The notes: generated by a model not told the origin, from the letters alone. Positions 36,967-49,659 are shown, counted from the stretch's first letter. The stretch: 64,000 nt of DNA from Circinella umbellata (GCA_025093555.1 JAIWNF010000008.1:744001-808000), one strand, 5' to 3'. Made by a program: numbers and translations.

Positions 36967-38310
36967 CTAAGTGGGAATCTTTTTAATAAACATGTTTTCT
37001 TTCTGTGCTCGTTCAAGTTTGCTTGCTCTTAAATGATAAACTTTGCGTAACTCTCGAAATTGTTTTACGAAACTATCGTGATCCAAATTTCCATCTAAAA
37101 AGCTCTGTCCTACGGATTCAGATAACTCATCAGATTCATATACACTCGCTTTTAGTCTAGTAAGTACTGTTGAAGATGAAAATCGCTACATAATGATAAT
37201 AAAATCATGTTGGTACTGAGTTATATAGTTCTCTTATATCCCCCTTGCTAGCTCTCAGGTAATAACTTACATTAAATGCTTCATGTTGCTGTCGCTCCTT
37301 TTCATCAAATTCCGATCGAAGCTTCCTGTACTCTTCATCCAATTCTTTTGCTTCAGAACGTAATTTTAAGACTGTGTCCTCTTTTCCGATGTTCTTTTCT
37401 ACAAGTGGGATGATATATATATATATATATATACTTAGTATGTGAAATACCTTCCAATATTGTTTTTCCCCATATATGTTCCAAATCAATGGACATATTC
37501 ATTGATACTTTACGTGCTAAATTCTCGTTGCCATTTCGTAACTCTTCTTGAACTGTCTTCATACTTCGTATACGTTCGAATGAGCTGAAAAATAGTTCAA
37601 AAGCTATATCATCTGTCAATAATTGTTCCAATTCTTCAGCGCTTTTATTTGCAATGGATCCATATTCTGCTGTTGTCAAGGCTGAGGAAGGCTGTGCTGC
37701 AGGTACTGGAGGTGGTGGTCGATGTCCATAACTAATTATATACTTATCAATCAATAACTTGTGCATATCTATATACATGTATAGAATTTCTTCATAAAAA
37801 GAGTACTTAATATTATACCTTTCTTCTAAAGTTCTTGCTTGTGTTTCATTATTATTATTACTGCCATTGGTATTTTTTCTTGCTGGCGGTCGTTGCATAA
37901 ATTCTTCTATTATACCATTGACTATTTTGCCAAGCAGGGCTTGATTGGTAGACCAACCTGAAGGAGTCAAAACATCTTGAATAACAACGTCTGATTCAAT
38001 CCAGGGATGACGCATCCCATTAGGTGAAACTGTAATGATGGGCGGCGCTTCTGGAAACTCGGGTGGTAAGTTGACAAGCAATGACGCGGACAAGTCTGAA
38101 AATGTACATGGTAACTCATACATTTGGCCTTCAATGATAACAGTTACATTATTATTGTGTGTATAAAGTGAAGTAATATGCTGTTGTTTACTACATTAAA
38201 AATATTTAACACACACACACACATATATATATATATCCACTATATATCAAATGTTTTCTTTTGGTTCAATTGGGAAAAAGAAGTTCTTACATTTCTTGCA
38301 AGTTCGACAT
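36967..38310 (-). CDS. VPS37: ESCRT-I subunit VPS37 (UEV-like plus Mod(r) domain)
   Basis: Exons 38310-38291, 38190-37451, 37398-37271 and 37185-36967 read as 368 aa. Within the second, 37818-37732 is an 87-bp AT-rich stretch with GTATAA..AATTAG borders, a multiple of three and stop-free; removing it gives 339 aa and joins LEES to YGHRPPPP. I favour removal. Residues 1-135 form a UEV-like domain without a catalytic Cys (LPCTFSDLSASLLVNLPPEF, PPIITV, MRHPWIESDVV), as in VPS37A; a Pro-rich linker follows; then a coiled-coil Mod(r)/VPS37 domain (SAEELEQLLTDDIAFELFF, EAKELDEEYRKLRSEFDEKE, ESVGQSFLDGNLDHDSFVKQF). VPS37 joins TSG101/Vps23 and VPS28 in ESCRT-I, which sorts ubiquitinated cargo at endosomes. 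Confidence 0.88.
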
Positions 38311-38523
38311 GATTAGAAAAAAAAGGGTCTGCAAGGGAGCTCAGCTTGAATTTTTGTCTTAAAAAATACTAAAAAAAGAACTCGCATGGAGGTCAAACAT
38401 TTTTTTTTTGGCCTTTAAAAAGTGGGACCTTTCAAAATTTCGATTTTCCTTTCTCTCTCTTTCCCTCTCACACACACACACACAAACACACACAAACGCC
38501 CATTTTTTATTACTGTATTTGCG
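38311..38523. promoter_or_regulatory. Short divergent promoter, VPS37 / CaM kinase
   Basis: Only 213 bp separate the two start codons. It contains T-runs, a CT tract (38451-38466) followed by a CA tract (38469-38494), and little else. Both genes probably draw on the same open region. Confidence 0.55.
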
Positions 38524-40618
38524 ATGGGTTTTTTTAGTGCACTTGATGCTATTGCCCATGGTGGTATTCAGCAACCAGAATCCTATACGAAAAAGAAAAA
38601 CTATCGTTTTGATCATGAACTTGGTAAAAGCAACAAACAAAATTTGATACGATTATTATCCATCCAATCGTCATAAACGTATAAAGCTCATATCACTGTT
38701 GAATTTATTTGTTATCATAAACCAGGACGCGGGTCATTTGGTTCTGTAAGAAAAGCTACTCGTATCTCGGATGATAAGCAAGTAGCTATCAAAATTATCG
38801 CTAAAAAGACAGTAAAAGGACATTTCGATATGGTACAAACTGAAACAGAAGTGATGAAAGATCTTGATCACCCAAACGTAATTCATTTGTATGACTTTTT
38901 CGAATCACGGTAATTAATGTTGAGACAGCCTTTTTCATCTTTGAATGTTTATTCGTATGTGTTCAGGATCTAAATTATTATTATTTTATGTATTATTATG
39001 GGCTACTGGTTGCTATAGTGACAAATTTTATATGGTATTTGAATTGTAAGTAGCATATTTCTTATATATATTAATTAATTAGATATGGCCGTCTTTATTA
39101 TTTTGTTCTGTTTAGAACTTACTAATAACTAAACTGAATTTAGAGCTACTGGTGGTGAATTATTCGAACGTTTATTTGAACGCGGCAAGTTTACCGAAAA
39201 AGATGCGGTATGCAATAAGAAACACGTGTTTTTTGGCTTTTGTGTGTGAGACAGAGAAGAAATCACAGGGCACATAGTAAGGAAAGGAGAGAAAGTGGAT
39301 GATATATTGATGTGGGGTTTTTTTTTTATAAAAAACTAAATAGGTTGTCGTCGTTCGATCCATTTTAAATGGTCTTGAATATCTTCACTCACATAAAATT
39401 GTTCATCGAGGTAAATATATAAAAAAGTGGATACTATAATAGAATGCAGTGTAACTAATACAATTACCACTTAAAAGATATGAAACCCGAGAACTTACTA
39501 TTCAAAAGCCCCGACTCGGATGCTGATCTAGCAATTTGCGATTTTGGGTAAGTTGACATGGGCAGCTTAACTTATGGTTCAATAGCTTTTTTTTTTTTTG
39601 TCTCCCTTCACTTGACTTACGTTATCCTACTTTTTATGATTTTTCTTTTTAAAGTATTGCAAAGGAGAATGACGATATAGGTTCAGGTCTAGATACTGTT
39701 TGTGGATCACCGCTTTATGTTGGTAAAGTATTCTATTCATTTTATACGCCCAAAAAAAATTTCACGCTCTTTATTTCATTATTTTTACTGATACGTTTCT
39801 GTGTGGCACCTTCGTGTAGCACCTGAAGTTTTACTCCGTAAAGGCTATGGATCACCCGTTGATATGTGGGCAGTTGGGTAAATGATCATTTATAATTATT
39901 ATATATAATATGGTATTATTGGTACCCAATCGAAAACTAAATTAATCAATATTCTCTCTTCGTTTCATATACGCAGTGTGATTACATATATGCTGTAAGT
40001 TACCAAGTTTATTTTTCTGTTTCATTGTAATTAACTATTCAATGTTTATATACACGTGTGGCTGATTTTATGTTTTAATTCTAAAATAGCCTTTGTGGCT
40101 ACCAGCCGTTCCAGGCTGATGATCAAGTCGAACTTATGGCCGAAATCACCGAGGCTAAGTTCGAATTCCATGAGCGTTATTGGCGCAATATTTCACAAGA
40201 CGGTAAAAATCATACGAATTGAAAATTTGTAAGGAAGGATACGAATATAAAATAACTTAATCAAACTATACATATAGCCAAGGATTTCATCCGTAAATTG
40301 CTAACATTGGATCCAGCGGCCCGACCAACAGCTACTGAAGCATTGAAGGATAAATGGATGACGGGTACCGATGCTACTGATATTGATATTCTTGGCACAG
40401 TTCGTGAGAACTTTAACCCTCGTAAAACACTTAAGAATGCCGTAAGAGCAGTTAGCGCTATCAATCGTCTTCGGTCAGGATCTTTGAATACTAATCCGGA
40501 AAAGAATAGTGAAGATGGCAATAGACCCCCTGTCCCTGCATTAGCCAAGGTTCTTAAAGCTGCAGCTGCAGCCAAGAGTAATAATAGCAACGGTGTTCCT
40601 CAAACTGCTGCGAAATAA
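38524..40618 (+). CDS. Calcium/calmodulin-dependent-type Ser/Thr kinase
   Basis: Eleven exons: 38524-38623, 38726-38909, 39019-39045, 39144-39207, 39344-39410, 39478-39547, 39655-39722, 39820-39877, 39977-39994, 40090-40202 and 40278-40618, giving 369 aa. Two exons are only 27 and 18 bp. Complete kinase signatures: GRGSFGSV (34-41), VAIK with Lys 56, HRDMKPEN with catalytic Asp 148, DFG (169-171), activation-loop LDTVCGSPLYVAPE with Thr 185 at the CaMKK target position, and DMWAVGVITYMLLCGYQPF. After the kinase core, ENFNPRKTLKNAVRAVSAIN (about 300-319) sits where CaMKI keeps its autoinhibitory, calmodulin-binding helix. This fits fungal Cmk1/CmkA, which signal from cytosolic calcium. The Ala/Asn-rich tail is unremarkable. 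The first ATG of the exon is used; MGFFSA might be myristoylated. Confidence 0.9.
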
Positions 40619-42415
40619 GTTTGTTGTCTTTCTTCTTTGTAATCACACTCTTTTTCTTTTCCTTGTTTAATCGCTTACTATTACTGCTGCTTGAAAGTAA
40701 ATCACATGCAAATGTGCATTTTTCTTTATACATCAGCTTCCACGCCCTTTTCTTTTTTCTTACGCCATATATTTCTCTTTTTCTTTTTAGTGCGTAAAGC
40801 ACATATTTACGTATATTATACCTTATGTCACTTTTCTTTTTTTATTTATACTATTAATTATCTATTTTACTATTATTTCAACGAGTACGTACAGTAATTT
40901 TTTATGAAACTTTTGCTTCTCGATGATAAAAATATCGGATAGGTGGATGTTCTTAGTAGCTTTTGCAGTACAATAACATATTTTGTTTTCATATCACAGA
41001 ATTTGAAGAAATGGTATAAGATCTAGCGCCATAATATGTATGCTATATATTCTACTTGCATGAGACCTGAAAATTTATGAAAACACGTGTAAACTGAAAA
41101 AACAGTCTTCAACACTCTTGTCTCTAGAACAACAACAGCTGAATTAACCCCACTTTTAAGTTTCGAGGAGCCATATACCTAGTATAATGCTTGATACCGC
41201 AGACCCTTCATACTTTTTAGCAAATTCACATTCTCTCCATTAAGGCATGGGTCTAAGTCATGATAATCAAGATAGAGAGCAGTTTTGTTGTTCTGCATGA
41301 ATAATCTGATTTACTAACTGTCCGTATCAAAGCAAAAAACCTCTGAGCGCTTGTGTAAGTATACAAATATAAAGTTGCTCGTTAAGTGATTACGTATAAA
41401 AAAAAACGTGAAAAAAATCCCCATACCTCTTTATATTACTGCACAGCTAAAATTAGTTAACCTTTTTGAAAGTGCGTATGGATTAGTTCTTTCGAATTTC
41501 TTATCGTTACGTAGTTGGCCAAAAGTTTCATGGAAACAAAAAAAACTCGATTATGTAAGAAATCAAATACTTCCGGGTTTTAATTCTATCATTACTTATT
41601 ATAAATAGCATCTTTTTATTAGGGTTCGACTTCTTCAACATAAAACAATCTCACAAATAAGATTAATTTTAAAGGTTAGAACAAAAATAACAAGACGCAT
41701 ACAAAGCTACTGAACGCGTCTGTTAACTCGGGGTGCACAATGGAGGGAAGGAAGAACAAATATATTTCTATTTTGACTATCTTAAAAGGCTGAGTAGGCT
41801 GATTAAATGATATCGACGTGGCGTTTTGTAACTTCATTACAGCTTTATCAAAGATATGTTCGAGGGGTTATGACCCAGTCTGACAACATACACGTTTATC
41901 TGCGTACATGAGGTATTCGATACGCTATATTCGAGTATGTAATACCCTTGGTAGATGGTGCGGATAACATGGAGAGAAATGAGAAAGTATGCTATCACGG
42001 CAGCGATTGTTTTATTTTTGAGCCATGCAGTAAAGATTTCATTTTCTCACACTTATGCAGACTCGGTTTTCTTTTTTTTGTTGTTCTTTGCATACTACGT
42101 ACTGCTGAGGCGTTTGGTGATTCCGAGCAAATCTTTTGTTTCTGGTAGAGCACCATTTCAAAACGTATAAGCTTGGCTTTATATGATTTTTGTTCCATAA
42201 CCATCAATGGTTTCAATACAAAACCAACTTTTTGGTTTTCTTCATAACCAGTAATAGAAGGTTTATACGTAATAGTATATAATAAGTGAGTTCCCTTGCA
42301 CATTCCCTCCAGATTTTTGATTGCAGTGGTTGCATTATCGGACTTTTTCTGTGGTAGTTAAATATGACAACCTGTTTTTTCAAGCCACTTTCAAATTAAT
42401 AGGCTTTCTTTCTTT
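40619..42415. other. Intergenic, one coding-like remnant
   Basis: After the kinase 3' UTR the DNA is AT-rich. On the minus strand, 41995-42345 is open and reads NATTAIKNLEGMCKGTHLLY, YKPSITGYEENQKVGFVLKP and KAKLIRFEMVLYQKQ; composition is coding-like but I recognise no family and see no start or neighbouring exons. It could be a mobile-element ORF fragment. Confidence 0.3.
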
Positions 42416-43474
42416 ATGCAAACTGACACGACCACGACAAAGACGACAGAAACTCAATGCCCAAAGTGTTCATCAACACTACAAGATTTTTCGGTTAATT
42501 TTAACTGTAAAATGCTAATGTGTGAAAATGTTAAGGTATGGAAAAAAATACATTTCATATTTTTATTTTCATCACTTTATATACAGATGAGATCGCGCAG
42601 TATGTTAGATCTAACGGTATCATTCTTTATTATTAACATTATTGATTCTAGTGTCCATACCCATTTGATCAACCTACAGCAAACTCATTTATCGTCAAAG
42701 ATAACTCTATACCCAAAAATGAAAAATCGGATAAAGAAAAATACGTACGATCACACGAATCTCCATCTGGTATAAATGCTACCACTACTAACACTGTACC
42801 AGGTGCGTTTTTCTTGAAAGAAACTATTGAGAGCTTGTTGTTGAATGCTGGTGTACAGGAAAATCTTGATATTTTTACTATTACAGAGATACCTAATACT
42901 GACGCTGATATTCAATACGATAATAATTTTAATATAACTACCTCACCAGATCAAGGTAAGAAGGGGATTAATTTTGGCAGTGTTCTAACAGGGTGGTAGC
43001 AAATTAAAGGTGCTAACTGATTTAATTTGATTATTTATTTATTTAGCTAACATTGTATCAGAAACATCAAACTACTCATTGCAAGATATAGAACAATTAT
43101 TGCAAGATGATAATATGACGACTATTCGAAGTGATTTTGATACTTCAAGCGTCCAAGATTTAGAGCATTTTTTTACAAGCGACAGCATTTCACCAGAGGG
43201 TACGGAATATATCCCTTTACAACAGAATGTAGTGGATGAACGAGCGCTATTGTGGAATAGTAAAATTAATAATAACAATGATATTAACAATAATAATGAT
43301 ATTATCCGTTTGATATTAGGCAGTGAAGATGGACAACCAGAGCAATCATGTGTGAATACACCCATTGATGATCAATCAGGTTTGTTTAATGGATTAGATC
43401 AAATCCTAAGTGATAATTGGAACAAAGATTGTGACCCTTTCAGCACAGAACTTGATTCATTACTGGGAATATAA
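42416..43474 (+). CDS. Small protein with N-terminal Cys motif, uncharacterised
   Basis: Three exons, 42416-42535, 42652-42955 and 43047-43474, give 283 aa. The N-terminus has a likely zinc site: CPKC at residues 15-18, then C36 and C41 in LMCENVKCPYPF. This CPxC...MCxNxxCxYPF pattern recalls the N-terminal module of USPL1-type proteins, but no protease domain follows. The rest is acidic and Asn-rich, with short leucine/acidic motifs (DIEQLLQDD, DLEHFF, GLDQILSDNW, ELDSLLGI at the end), which resemble transactivation or docking peptides. The intron in the codon pair for K40 and C41 falls inside the Cys motif. Function unknown; a nuclear adaptor is a guess. Confidence 0.7.
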
Positions 43475-44263
43475 TGGGTAAACTCAAACATTCCATAAAT
43501 ATACCTTTATTCGTTCTCTTGCATCATTATACAACGTTCACCCCCATCCACATAAAAAACACATTTTTCCATTTTTCCCCGCTTGCATAATTGTACAAAG
43601 TCACTTCATCACAAACATACATATACACACATGACATACATATATAGCTTGTTCAGCATAGATAAAACATGACTACACTTATTTTTATAATATTGAACTA
43701 TTTATTCAACAATTTTAATGGGGAAGATGTAAGTATATAGTAAAGCACTAGCACTGACATCATATCCGTACAATTTTTTTTTACTGAACTCACTGCTTGG
43801 AACGTCATAGACAACATGCGCTAGTCGCCTATAAAAAAAATTTTGTGAGGGGTAAAGATATTGTTTAGTGATTCAGTTTTTGCGATGAAATAATTGATAT
43901 TAATGAAAATTTTGCTTTAAAAAAGAATAGTTTATTCAAAGGAGTTTGCAGTAATTCTATATTTCGAGATAAAGAGGATGAACTATATAGGTAGTAATCA
44001 TAATGTATATGGTAGTATATGTATATATAAATAAGGGGGAAGTTATATCAAAATGTACATTTCAGATGCGAAGACAATGATGTTTGTGAGGAGAAAGAGG
44101 CAAAAAGAAAATGATGTTTTTATCGTTAGAAAATGGTATGAAAAAGTAATTGGAAATGGGAGATAACAAGTATATATGAAACAAGGAAGTATAAAAATAA
44201 AATAAAGTTATATAGTTGGTAAAAGGGGCATATTACGATTGTCTTTTTTTTTACTGGTTGTCC
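43475..44263. other. Convergent 3' spacer
   Basis: Lies between the ends of the Cys-motif gene (+) and the P450 gene (-). AT-rich, no gene seen. AATAAA-like signals occur near 44190 (minus-gene side, both strands AT-rich). Confidence 0.5.
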
Positions 44264-46608
44264 TTACTCGCGTTTTTCAACAGTAACCATCATACCATCC
44301 TTCATTGGGAGAGTCAAAGATACTTGGTAAGTAATGTTTTGGTTAGGAACCAACTGGAATTTGTAACGCTTAAGCAAGAAAATGATCGCAACGAGGGCTT
44401 CAAGGGTAGCCAAATTTTGGCCTAAACAGACACGTGGACCAGCATGGAAAGCGGGCCATTGACCTAGATAATTATTGATAGTTAATAATGATAGCAAAAA
44501 AAAAAGTTAAGGGAATCTTGCAGATTAACAAATATTGAAAAGAGAAGGTTGCCACAAAAGAACTGTAATTACCCTGAGATTCACGTTTCAGTTCACCATT
44601 TTCAGTAAACCAGCGTTCAGGTCGAAATTGATTAGCTGTAGGACCCCAGTTTTGTGTGTTACGACCTTGGGAATAGGGTGACCTATATAATAAATAAATA
44701 TACGGTAGGTGGATTTGATATATATGAATATATAATACGTAGAATATCATTTCCAGTTATCATTTCCATTAATTTTGTTTTGCCATACATACCATAGAAT
44801 ATAATCCCCTTTACGAATATGGGTACCTATATAATTGTGAGGCATGTACAATACTATTAGGATATACAAATCAAAGAATATATATTATATGTATAATCAA
44901 CAGAAAAAGAAAATAAAACGTACCATCAGGCCAGACATCATCATTTAATGCAAACTTTTGGTTAAGTGGAACACTTGGATAGAGCCTCAAAACCTCATAG
45001 AAACTAAATACAGTTATGGTAAAAAGTAGGTTAGGTAAAGTGATACATTCTTGATATGGAATAAAGCTTTTTTTCCCGCTTTTCTCCCAGTGTATATACT
45101 ATTTAGTATACTTACACGGCATGAGCATATTTCATATCTTTAATGACTTCATAAAGAGCTGGAGAATCATGCATAATATCATCGGTGATATGTTCATTAA
45201 TTTCTTGAACCAATTTTTCTTCAATACGAGGATTATTGAGGAGTAAATAGAAAGTCCATGAAAGAGCTTGAGCAGTAGTGTCACGACCAGCAATAACGAA
45301 ATTCAATACAATATCACGAAGTTCGGTATTGTTTAAAGGTTCGCCATCTGCATTGCGAGCATTCATGAAACGTGACAATAAATCCTTCTTCTCTTCACCT
45401 CGGGCCATTTCTTCACGTCGTTTTTCGGTGACTTCACGTGCAAAAGTATCAACAACATTCAGATGTTCGTTCATACCAGCTTTCCAGGGCATAGCAAGTT
45501 TTTGAAGACGTTCTGTGACTTTCCAGAAAGGATTAACGAAACGTTGGAAAGTGGTTTTTTGTGCTTCATCGAAAGCTGCAGCAAATGGTACTTTTTCTTT
45601 GCTTCCTAGTGCATTAAGTTGAACACCAAAACCGAGTCTACAAAACATTTATTTTTTATGGAATTAGCGGAGCCTGTTTTAAACGATTTCTTTTTTTTGT
45701 GGAGACTAAGAAATCTTACAGGATAAATGAATCCAAGGTAAACTTGAACATGATATCATGAAAATCAACAGGTTCCTTTTTTTCGATAGCAGGATTCCAA
45801 ATCTTCTCGCTCATATATTCAATCTCCTGAACAAAGACATCAGTAAATTGATCTCGGAAATTCTTGACATTAAAGACGTGGCTGGCAGTCTTACGTTGAT
45901 ACTGAATTAATTTATATACATGACACGTAACAAAAAATTAAGTAAGGTTGATGTGTAAAATTGGAGTGATTTATCTTAAAGTAGAGACTATCGATTTCAG
46001 AATAAACTCTTATTACCTTCCATTGACGACCGTTTGAATTAAATATGCCGTCCCCAAAGAGTTGATTCATAGCATTATGAAATTCGGGACCTTTAATATA
46101 ATTCTCAAAGTTCCCTAAGATAATAAACATAAATGTCAGTTGTCAACTTTCTTCTCTTATTTGATTATTTGACTCGATCGTTTTTAATAATTACCCTTGA
46201 GGACATGTTCAACGTTGTTGGGGTCGACAGTGAGAATGTGTCTTGGGAGACCAAGAACTGACATGGTACTATATATGTATCAAAAAGAGCGTTACAAAAA
46301 GCTGAAATAATAGATACGAATACAACTGGTACATAAACATATATATCTTAAATCATTCAATGAACTTACGCAGTTAATACATCACTTGTTCCAAATTCGT
46401 TAGTAAACCAATCGTGAATTGTATCTTTGTTGGCAATAAGATCAGGTAAACCACCAACCAATGGGTATCCTCGCATACAGATGATGCCTTCACGATGTTC
46501 ATCAAATACGGCACGATCATGATAATATGCAGCAAGCAGAGTAATACCGGCTGCAGCAGCTCCACCAACGTAACGATAGACAGGGTTCGAACGCTGTTGT
46601 GTAGTCAT
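44264..46608 (-). CDS. Cytochrome P450 monooxygenase
   Basis: Nine exons: 46608-46370, 46268-46195, 46114-46017, 45901-45720, 45637-45116, 45003-44924, 44826-44793, 44682-44573 and 44463-44264, giving 512 aa, the usual length. An N-terminal membrane anchor (YVGGAAAAGITLLAAYYH) places it at the ER. The I-helix is AGRDTT (314-319), the K-helix ExxR is EVLR (375-378), the PERF-type motif is RPERW, and the heme loop FHAGPRVCLGQ carries the ligand Cys 459. All key residues are intact. FxxGPRxCLGQ and AGRDTT are typical of fungal CYP52/CYP63-like fatty-acid and alkane hydroxylases and of several Mucoromycota families; the CYP family cannot be set without alignment. It needs a reductase encoded elsewhere. 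Confidence 0.93.
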
Positions 46609-47864
46609 ATTTATTTAAAATAAATTATTTATGAAAAATAGAACGTGAAGGAAAGTTGAATAAAAAAAATAATTAAAAAAGAGAAGAAAAAACATCACAA
46701 AACTTGTGAATTCGCCTTTTTTATCAATGAGAGGTGAGAGAAAGGTTACACGACGGAGATCATATTGATTTACTGGGATTACTTATGTGTGTGCCTCATT
46801 TTTTTTATGAATGGGGCCAAGAAAATGATACTTGCTTTACTTCCCCACTTTCACATGGATTGAAGAAAATTGACGTCCCATCATGGAAGTCTGTACGCTT
46901 CCTTTTTTGTACCTATGGCTTTTTCTAGTTTTTTTTTTTACCCCACAGAAATTATATTGATTGCTTCCGCTTGAAACATACCTATTTATTAAATTTTAAC
47001 TTTGTTCGTTCGCGTACTTTCCCATTAAAAGTAACAAAAAAAATACTTGCAACACAAGAAAAAAAGGACAAGATATTCTTAACTAGCGGAGGCTGGAGTT
47101 GAGTCAATACACCGTAAAAAGTGTTTTGTTTTTTCAACTTATAAACTTAAAAAATAAGAGGTATTTTATATATATACGCTCTTCTCTTTATACAACAGCG
47201 TACTAGCAACACTTGTTACCTTATCAACAAAGAATTTTTGCTTAAACACTATCACAAAAATAAGCTCACTATCTGTGAAGACGTTAAAAACTCTTGCCTT
47301 ATAATAACTGACATCTTGTACACTTTTTTTGTAGATTGTCAACTTTTTGATCGCCTCTAAATATAATCTAACTTTATTAAGATAAAAGAAATATCATCAT
47401 CAGAAATTTGACTATTTGAGTCCGCACGTTTGTAGTTGATATACGTCGATCATTCCAGCACCTCAAAGAACTTTAAATATTCGCTAGGTGAAAGAGTTTA
47501 TAATAGTCTCATTAATTTTCTATTGGGAATCCATGTACATCTCATTACGTATTATAATTCATAACTCTTAGAAGAACGAGGAAGAGGAGAAAAATTGATA
47601 ATCTTATGAATCATGTACTTAACATATAGCATAACGCGTTTCCTGAACACGTATACACACAACAACGAGTAATAAAGGGTTAGTCATAGATTAGGTCAGA
47701 TTCATTTAAGTATATGAAAGTCACACTGAGAATTATTCACATCAACTAATGTAAAAAGATTTATCAATAAATAAAAATCAAAAAACGGAATATTGTGAAA
47801 AAGATAATGATCCGTCGCTCGCTTGAAGATTTTTTTTTCCACAAGAGTAAATGATAAGATTGAA

Positions 47865-47955
47865 TTTATTTTTCATGAGCGAACTCAAATAATTTTGTGA
47901 GAGATCGTGAAAGAGTTCGCTCACAAAATTATTAGGCTCTTTCATGAAAAATAAA
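47865..47955. repeat. 91-bp near-perfect palindrome
   Basis: The left arm starts TTTATTTTTCATGA and the right arm ends TCATGAAAAATAAA; inside, AATAATTTTGTGAG pairs with CTCACAAAATTATT, and GCGAACTC has a complementary GAGTTCGC in the loop. The two arms pair over about 36 bases each with few mismatches, leaving a loop of about 18. Confidence 0.75.
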
Positions 47956-48493
47956 AAATCACTTTTTGGCTAAAATTCAAAGGCAGGGAATGTAAAAAAA
48001 TCTCGTAGATGAAAAATCTTTGTTCGTGGGTGTGCTCGAAACAAAATTCCGTACTACAAGATGTTTGTTTATAATATAGGGACAAATAAATTTATTGTTT
48101 AGTTATGCGCTACTATCGACTTCAGCTGTTGTGCTTGTTACAGAGATAATTACTGTAAGTATATCTATTGTAAGTTCATCTTCCAAAAGATTTGACCCAT
48201 ACGTATAATGATCAAGCGATAACGGGCCCGCTGTAACTGCATCAAATAAAACATTATTATTTCCACTTGTCGGTCAGCGGTTGCCACGCATAGTCACAAT
48301 ACCATAGAATCAGCTCAATATACTAGAACCTTCGCCCTTTGTATTACGAATTATTAATTAATAATAGAAGAATGGTTATTCATTATAAAAAGTCGTCTTG
48401 GGAGTACTACGAACATATTCCTCTGTCACTCAGCTTCAAAATTTGTCACTTGGTACTACCATGACGCGCTCTATTAAATTGTCCTTTTTTCAG

Positions 48494-49108
48494 GGTAAGA
48501 ACTGTGATAAGCAGTGGAAATGTCTCACGTCGAACAGTCCATTTTATCAATTTTACAACAAGTTGAAAAAGGATACCAATCCACCCAGTAAAACAATCAG
48601 TCAAAAGAGAGTCAAGGAATTCCACTCAAGCACGAAAAAAAAAGAAAAACAATACGCTGCCTTCGTAAAAAACGAATGACTGACCCCATCCTTTACTTCC
48701 CAGCTTTGATTAAATGTGAATGCATTGGCTGCCATTCTACCTGCTCAATAGTTGCCGTCGTCGTGGTGTAATTGCTTCCAAAAGAGATCATTGCATGTGG
48801 TTCTTGCCAACTATTACTCACCCATCTTGAAGATCTAAAGGGTGCATTTAAAAATATTCCATTATTACCGCATGAACAGTGGCTGCCTGTCTCGACTATA
48901 TACTGTACTCAATCACCTTCCAAGGTCTGAAGTTGGTCTGACTAATGGTAAATGCCAAACGGCCTGGTCAGCTCTCATACATGTCTTACACGAAATTGAT
49001 TACTTGAGTTATCCAATGATGATATCGACAATGACAAACCAAAACCAGAGGATGCTGTGGGTATCCATATCTCTTCTTCTATACAGCCCCTACATCGAAG
49101 CTATATAA
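48494..49108 (+). pseudogene. Decayed Cys-rich protein gene, family unknown
   Basis: Coding-like sequence starts after an acceptor (TTTTTTCAG): NCDKQWKCLTSNSPFYQFYNK and STKKKEKQYAAFVKNE. It then shifts frame to DPILYFPALIKCECIGCHST, meets an in-frame TAA, and continues in that frame with LLPKEIIACGSCQLLLTHLE and NIPLLPHEQWLP before another stop. The CxCxxCxxxC and CxxC clusters suggest a zinc-binding protein. At least one frameshift and one nonsense change make it a pseudogene unless very short introns are used. No family recognised. Confidence 0.45.
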
Positions 49109-49659
49109 AATATCTTCTATAATACTCTCTTTCCAGTTTTTTTTTTCTTTTTCTTGCATTTTCATTACTCTTCGGTTACTGCACACCTTCTTTTCATCTC
49201 AGTTCAATTTTTGCCCCTACTAAATTTTTTCTCTATTTCTTTTTTTCTTCTATATATATATACGTACAATTCATCTTACTCCTAATGGGCTGCAAAGAAG
49301 TGACCACAGTCCTACAGGCAAAGGTCTATTAGCTTTCTATATTAATGAAGAACATAAATATAAAGCTATATAATTTCTAAACTTTTAAATTGAATAAAAC
49401 GTCAGAGATATCACTTTTTTATTTTACTACTACTGAAAATTATACCGATCACTATCAACACCAAAACCACTAGGGTTTTTTAAGTTAGTTCTTTAGGAAT
49501 CATTAAGAATAAGATAATCTCTAGTATTTGTACCAAAACAAATAAAATATTAACGGACTGAAAATAATATGTTATATAGTGGTTACTGTATAATAATACC
49601 AACTAGTATAGAGATCAAAGTTATGTACGTATTACATAATAATGTAACTACAGTATATA

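Larger units (their letters stand above)
46609..49659. other. Intergenic region with a palindrome and a pseudogene
   Basis: The first kilobase is probably P450 promoter. A 91-bp palindrome (47865-47955) and a decayed coding region (48494-49108) are listed separately. Otherwise nothing recognised. Confidence 0.5.
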
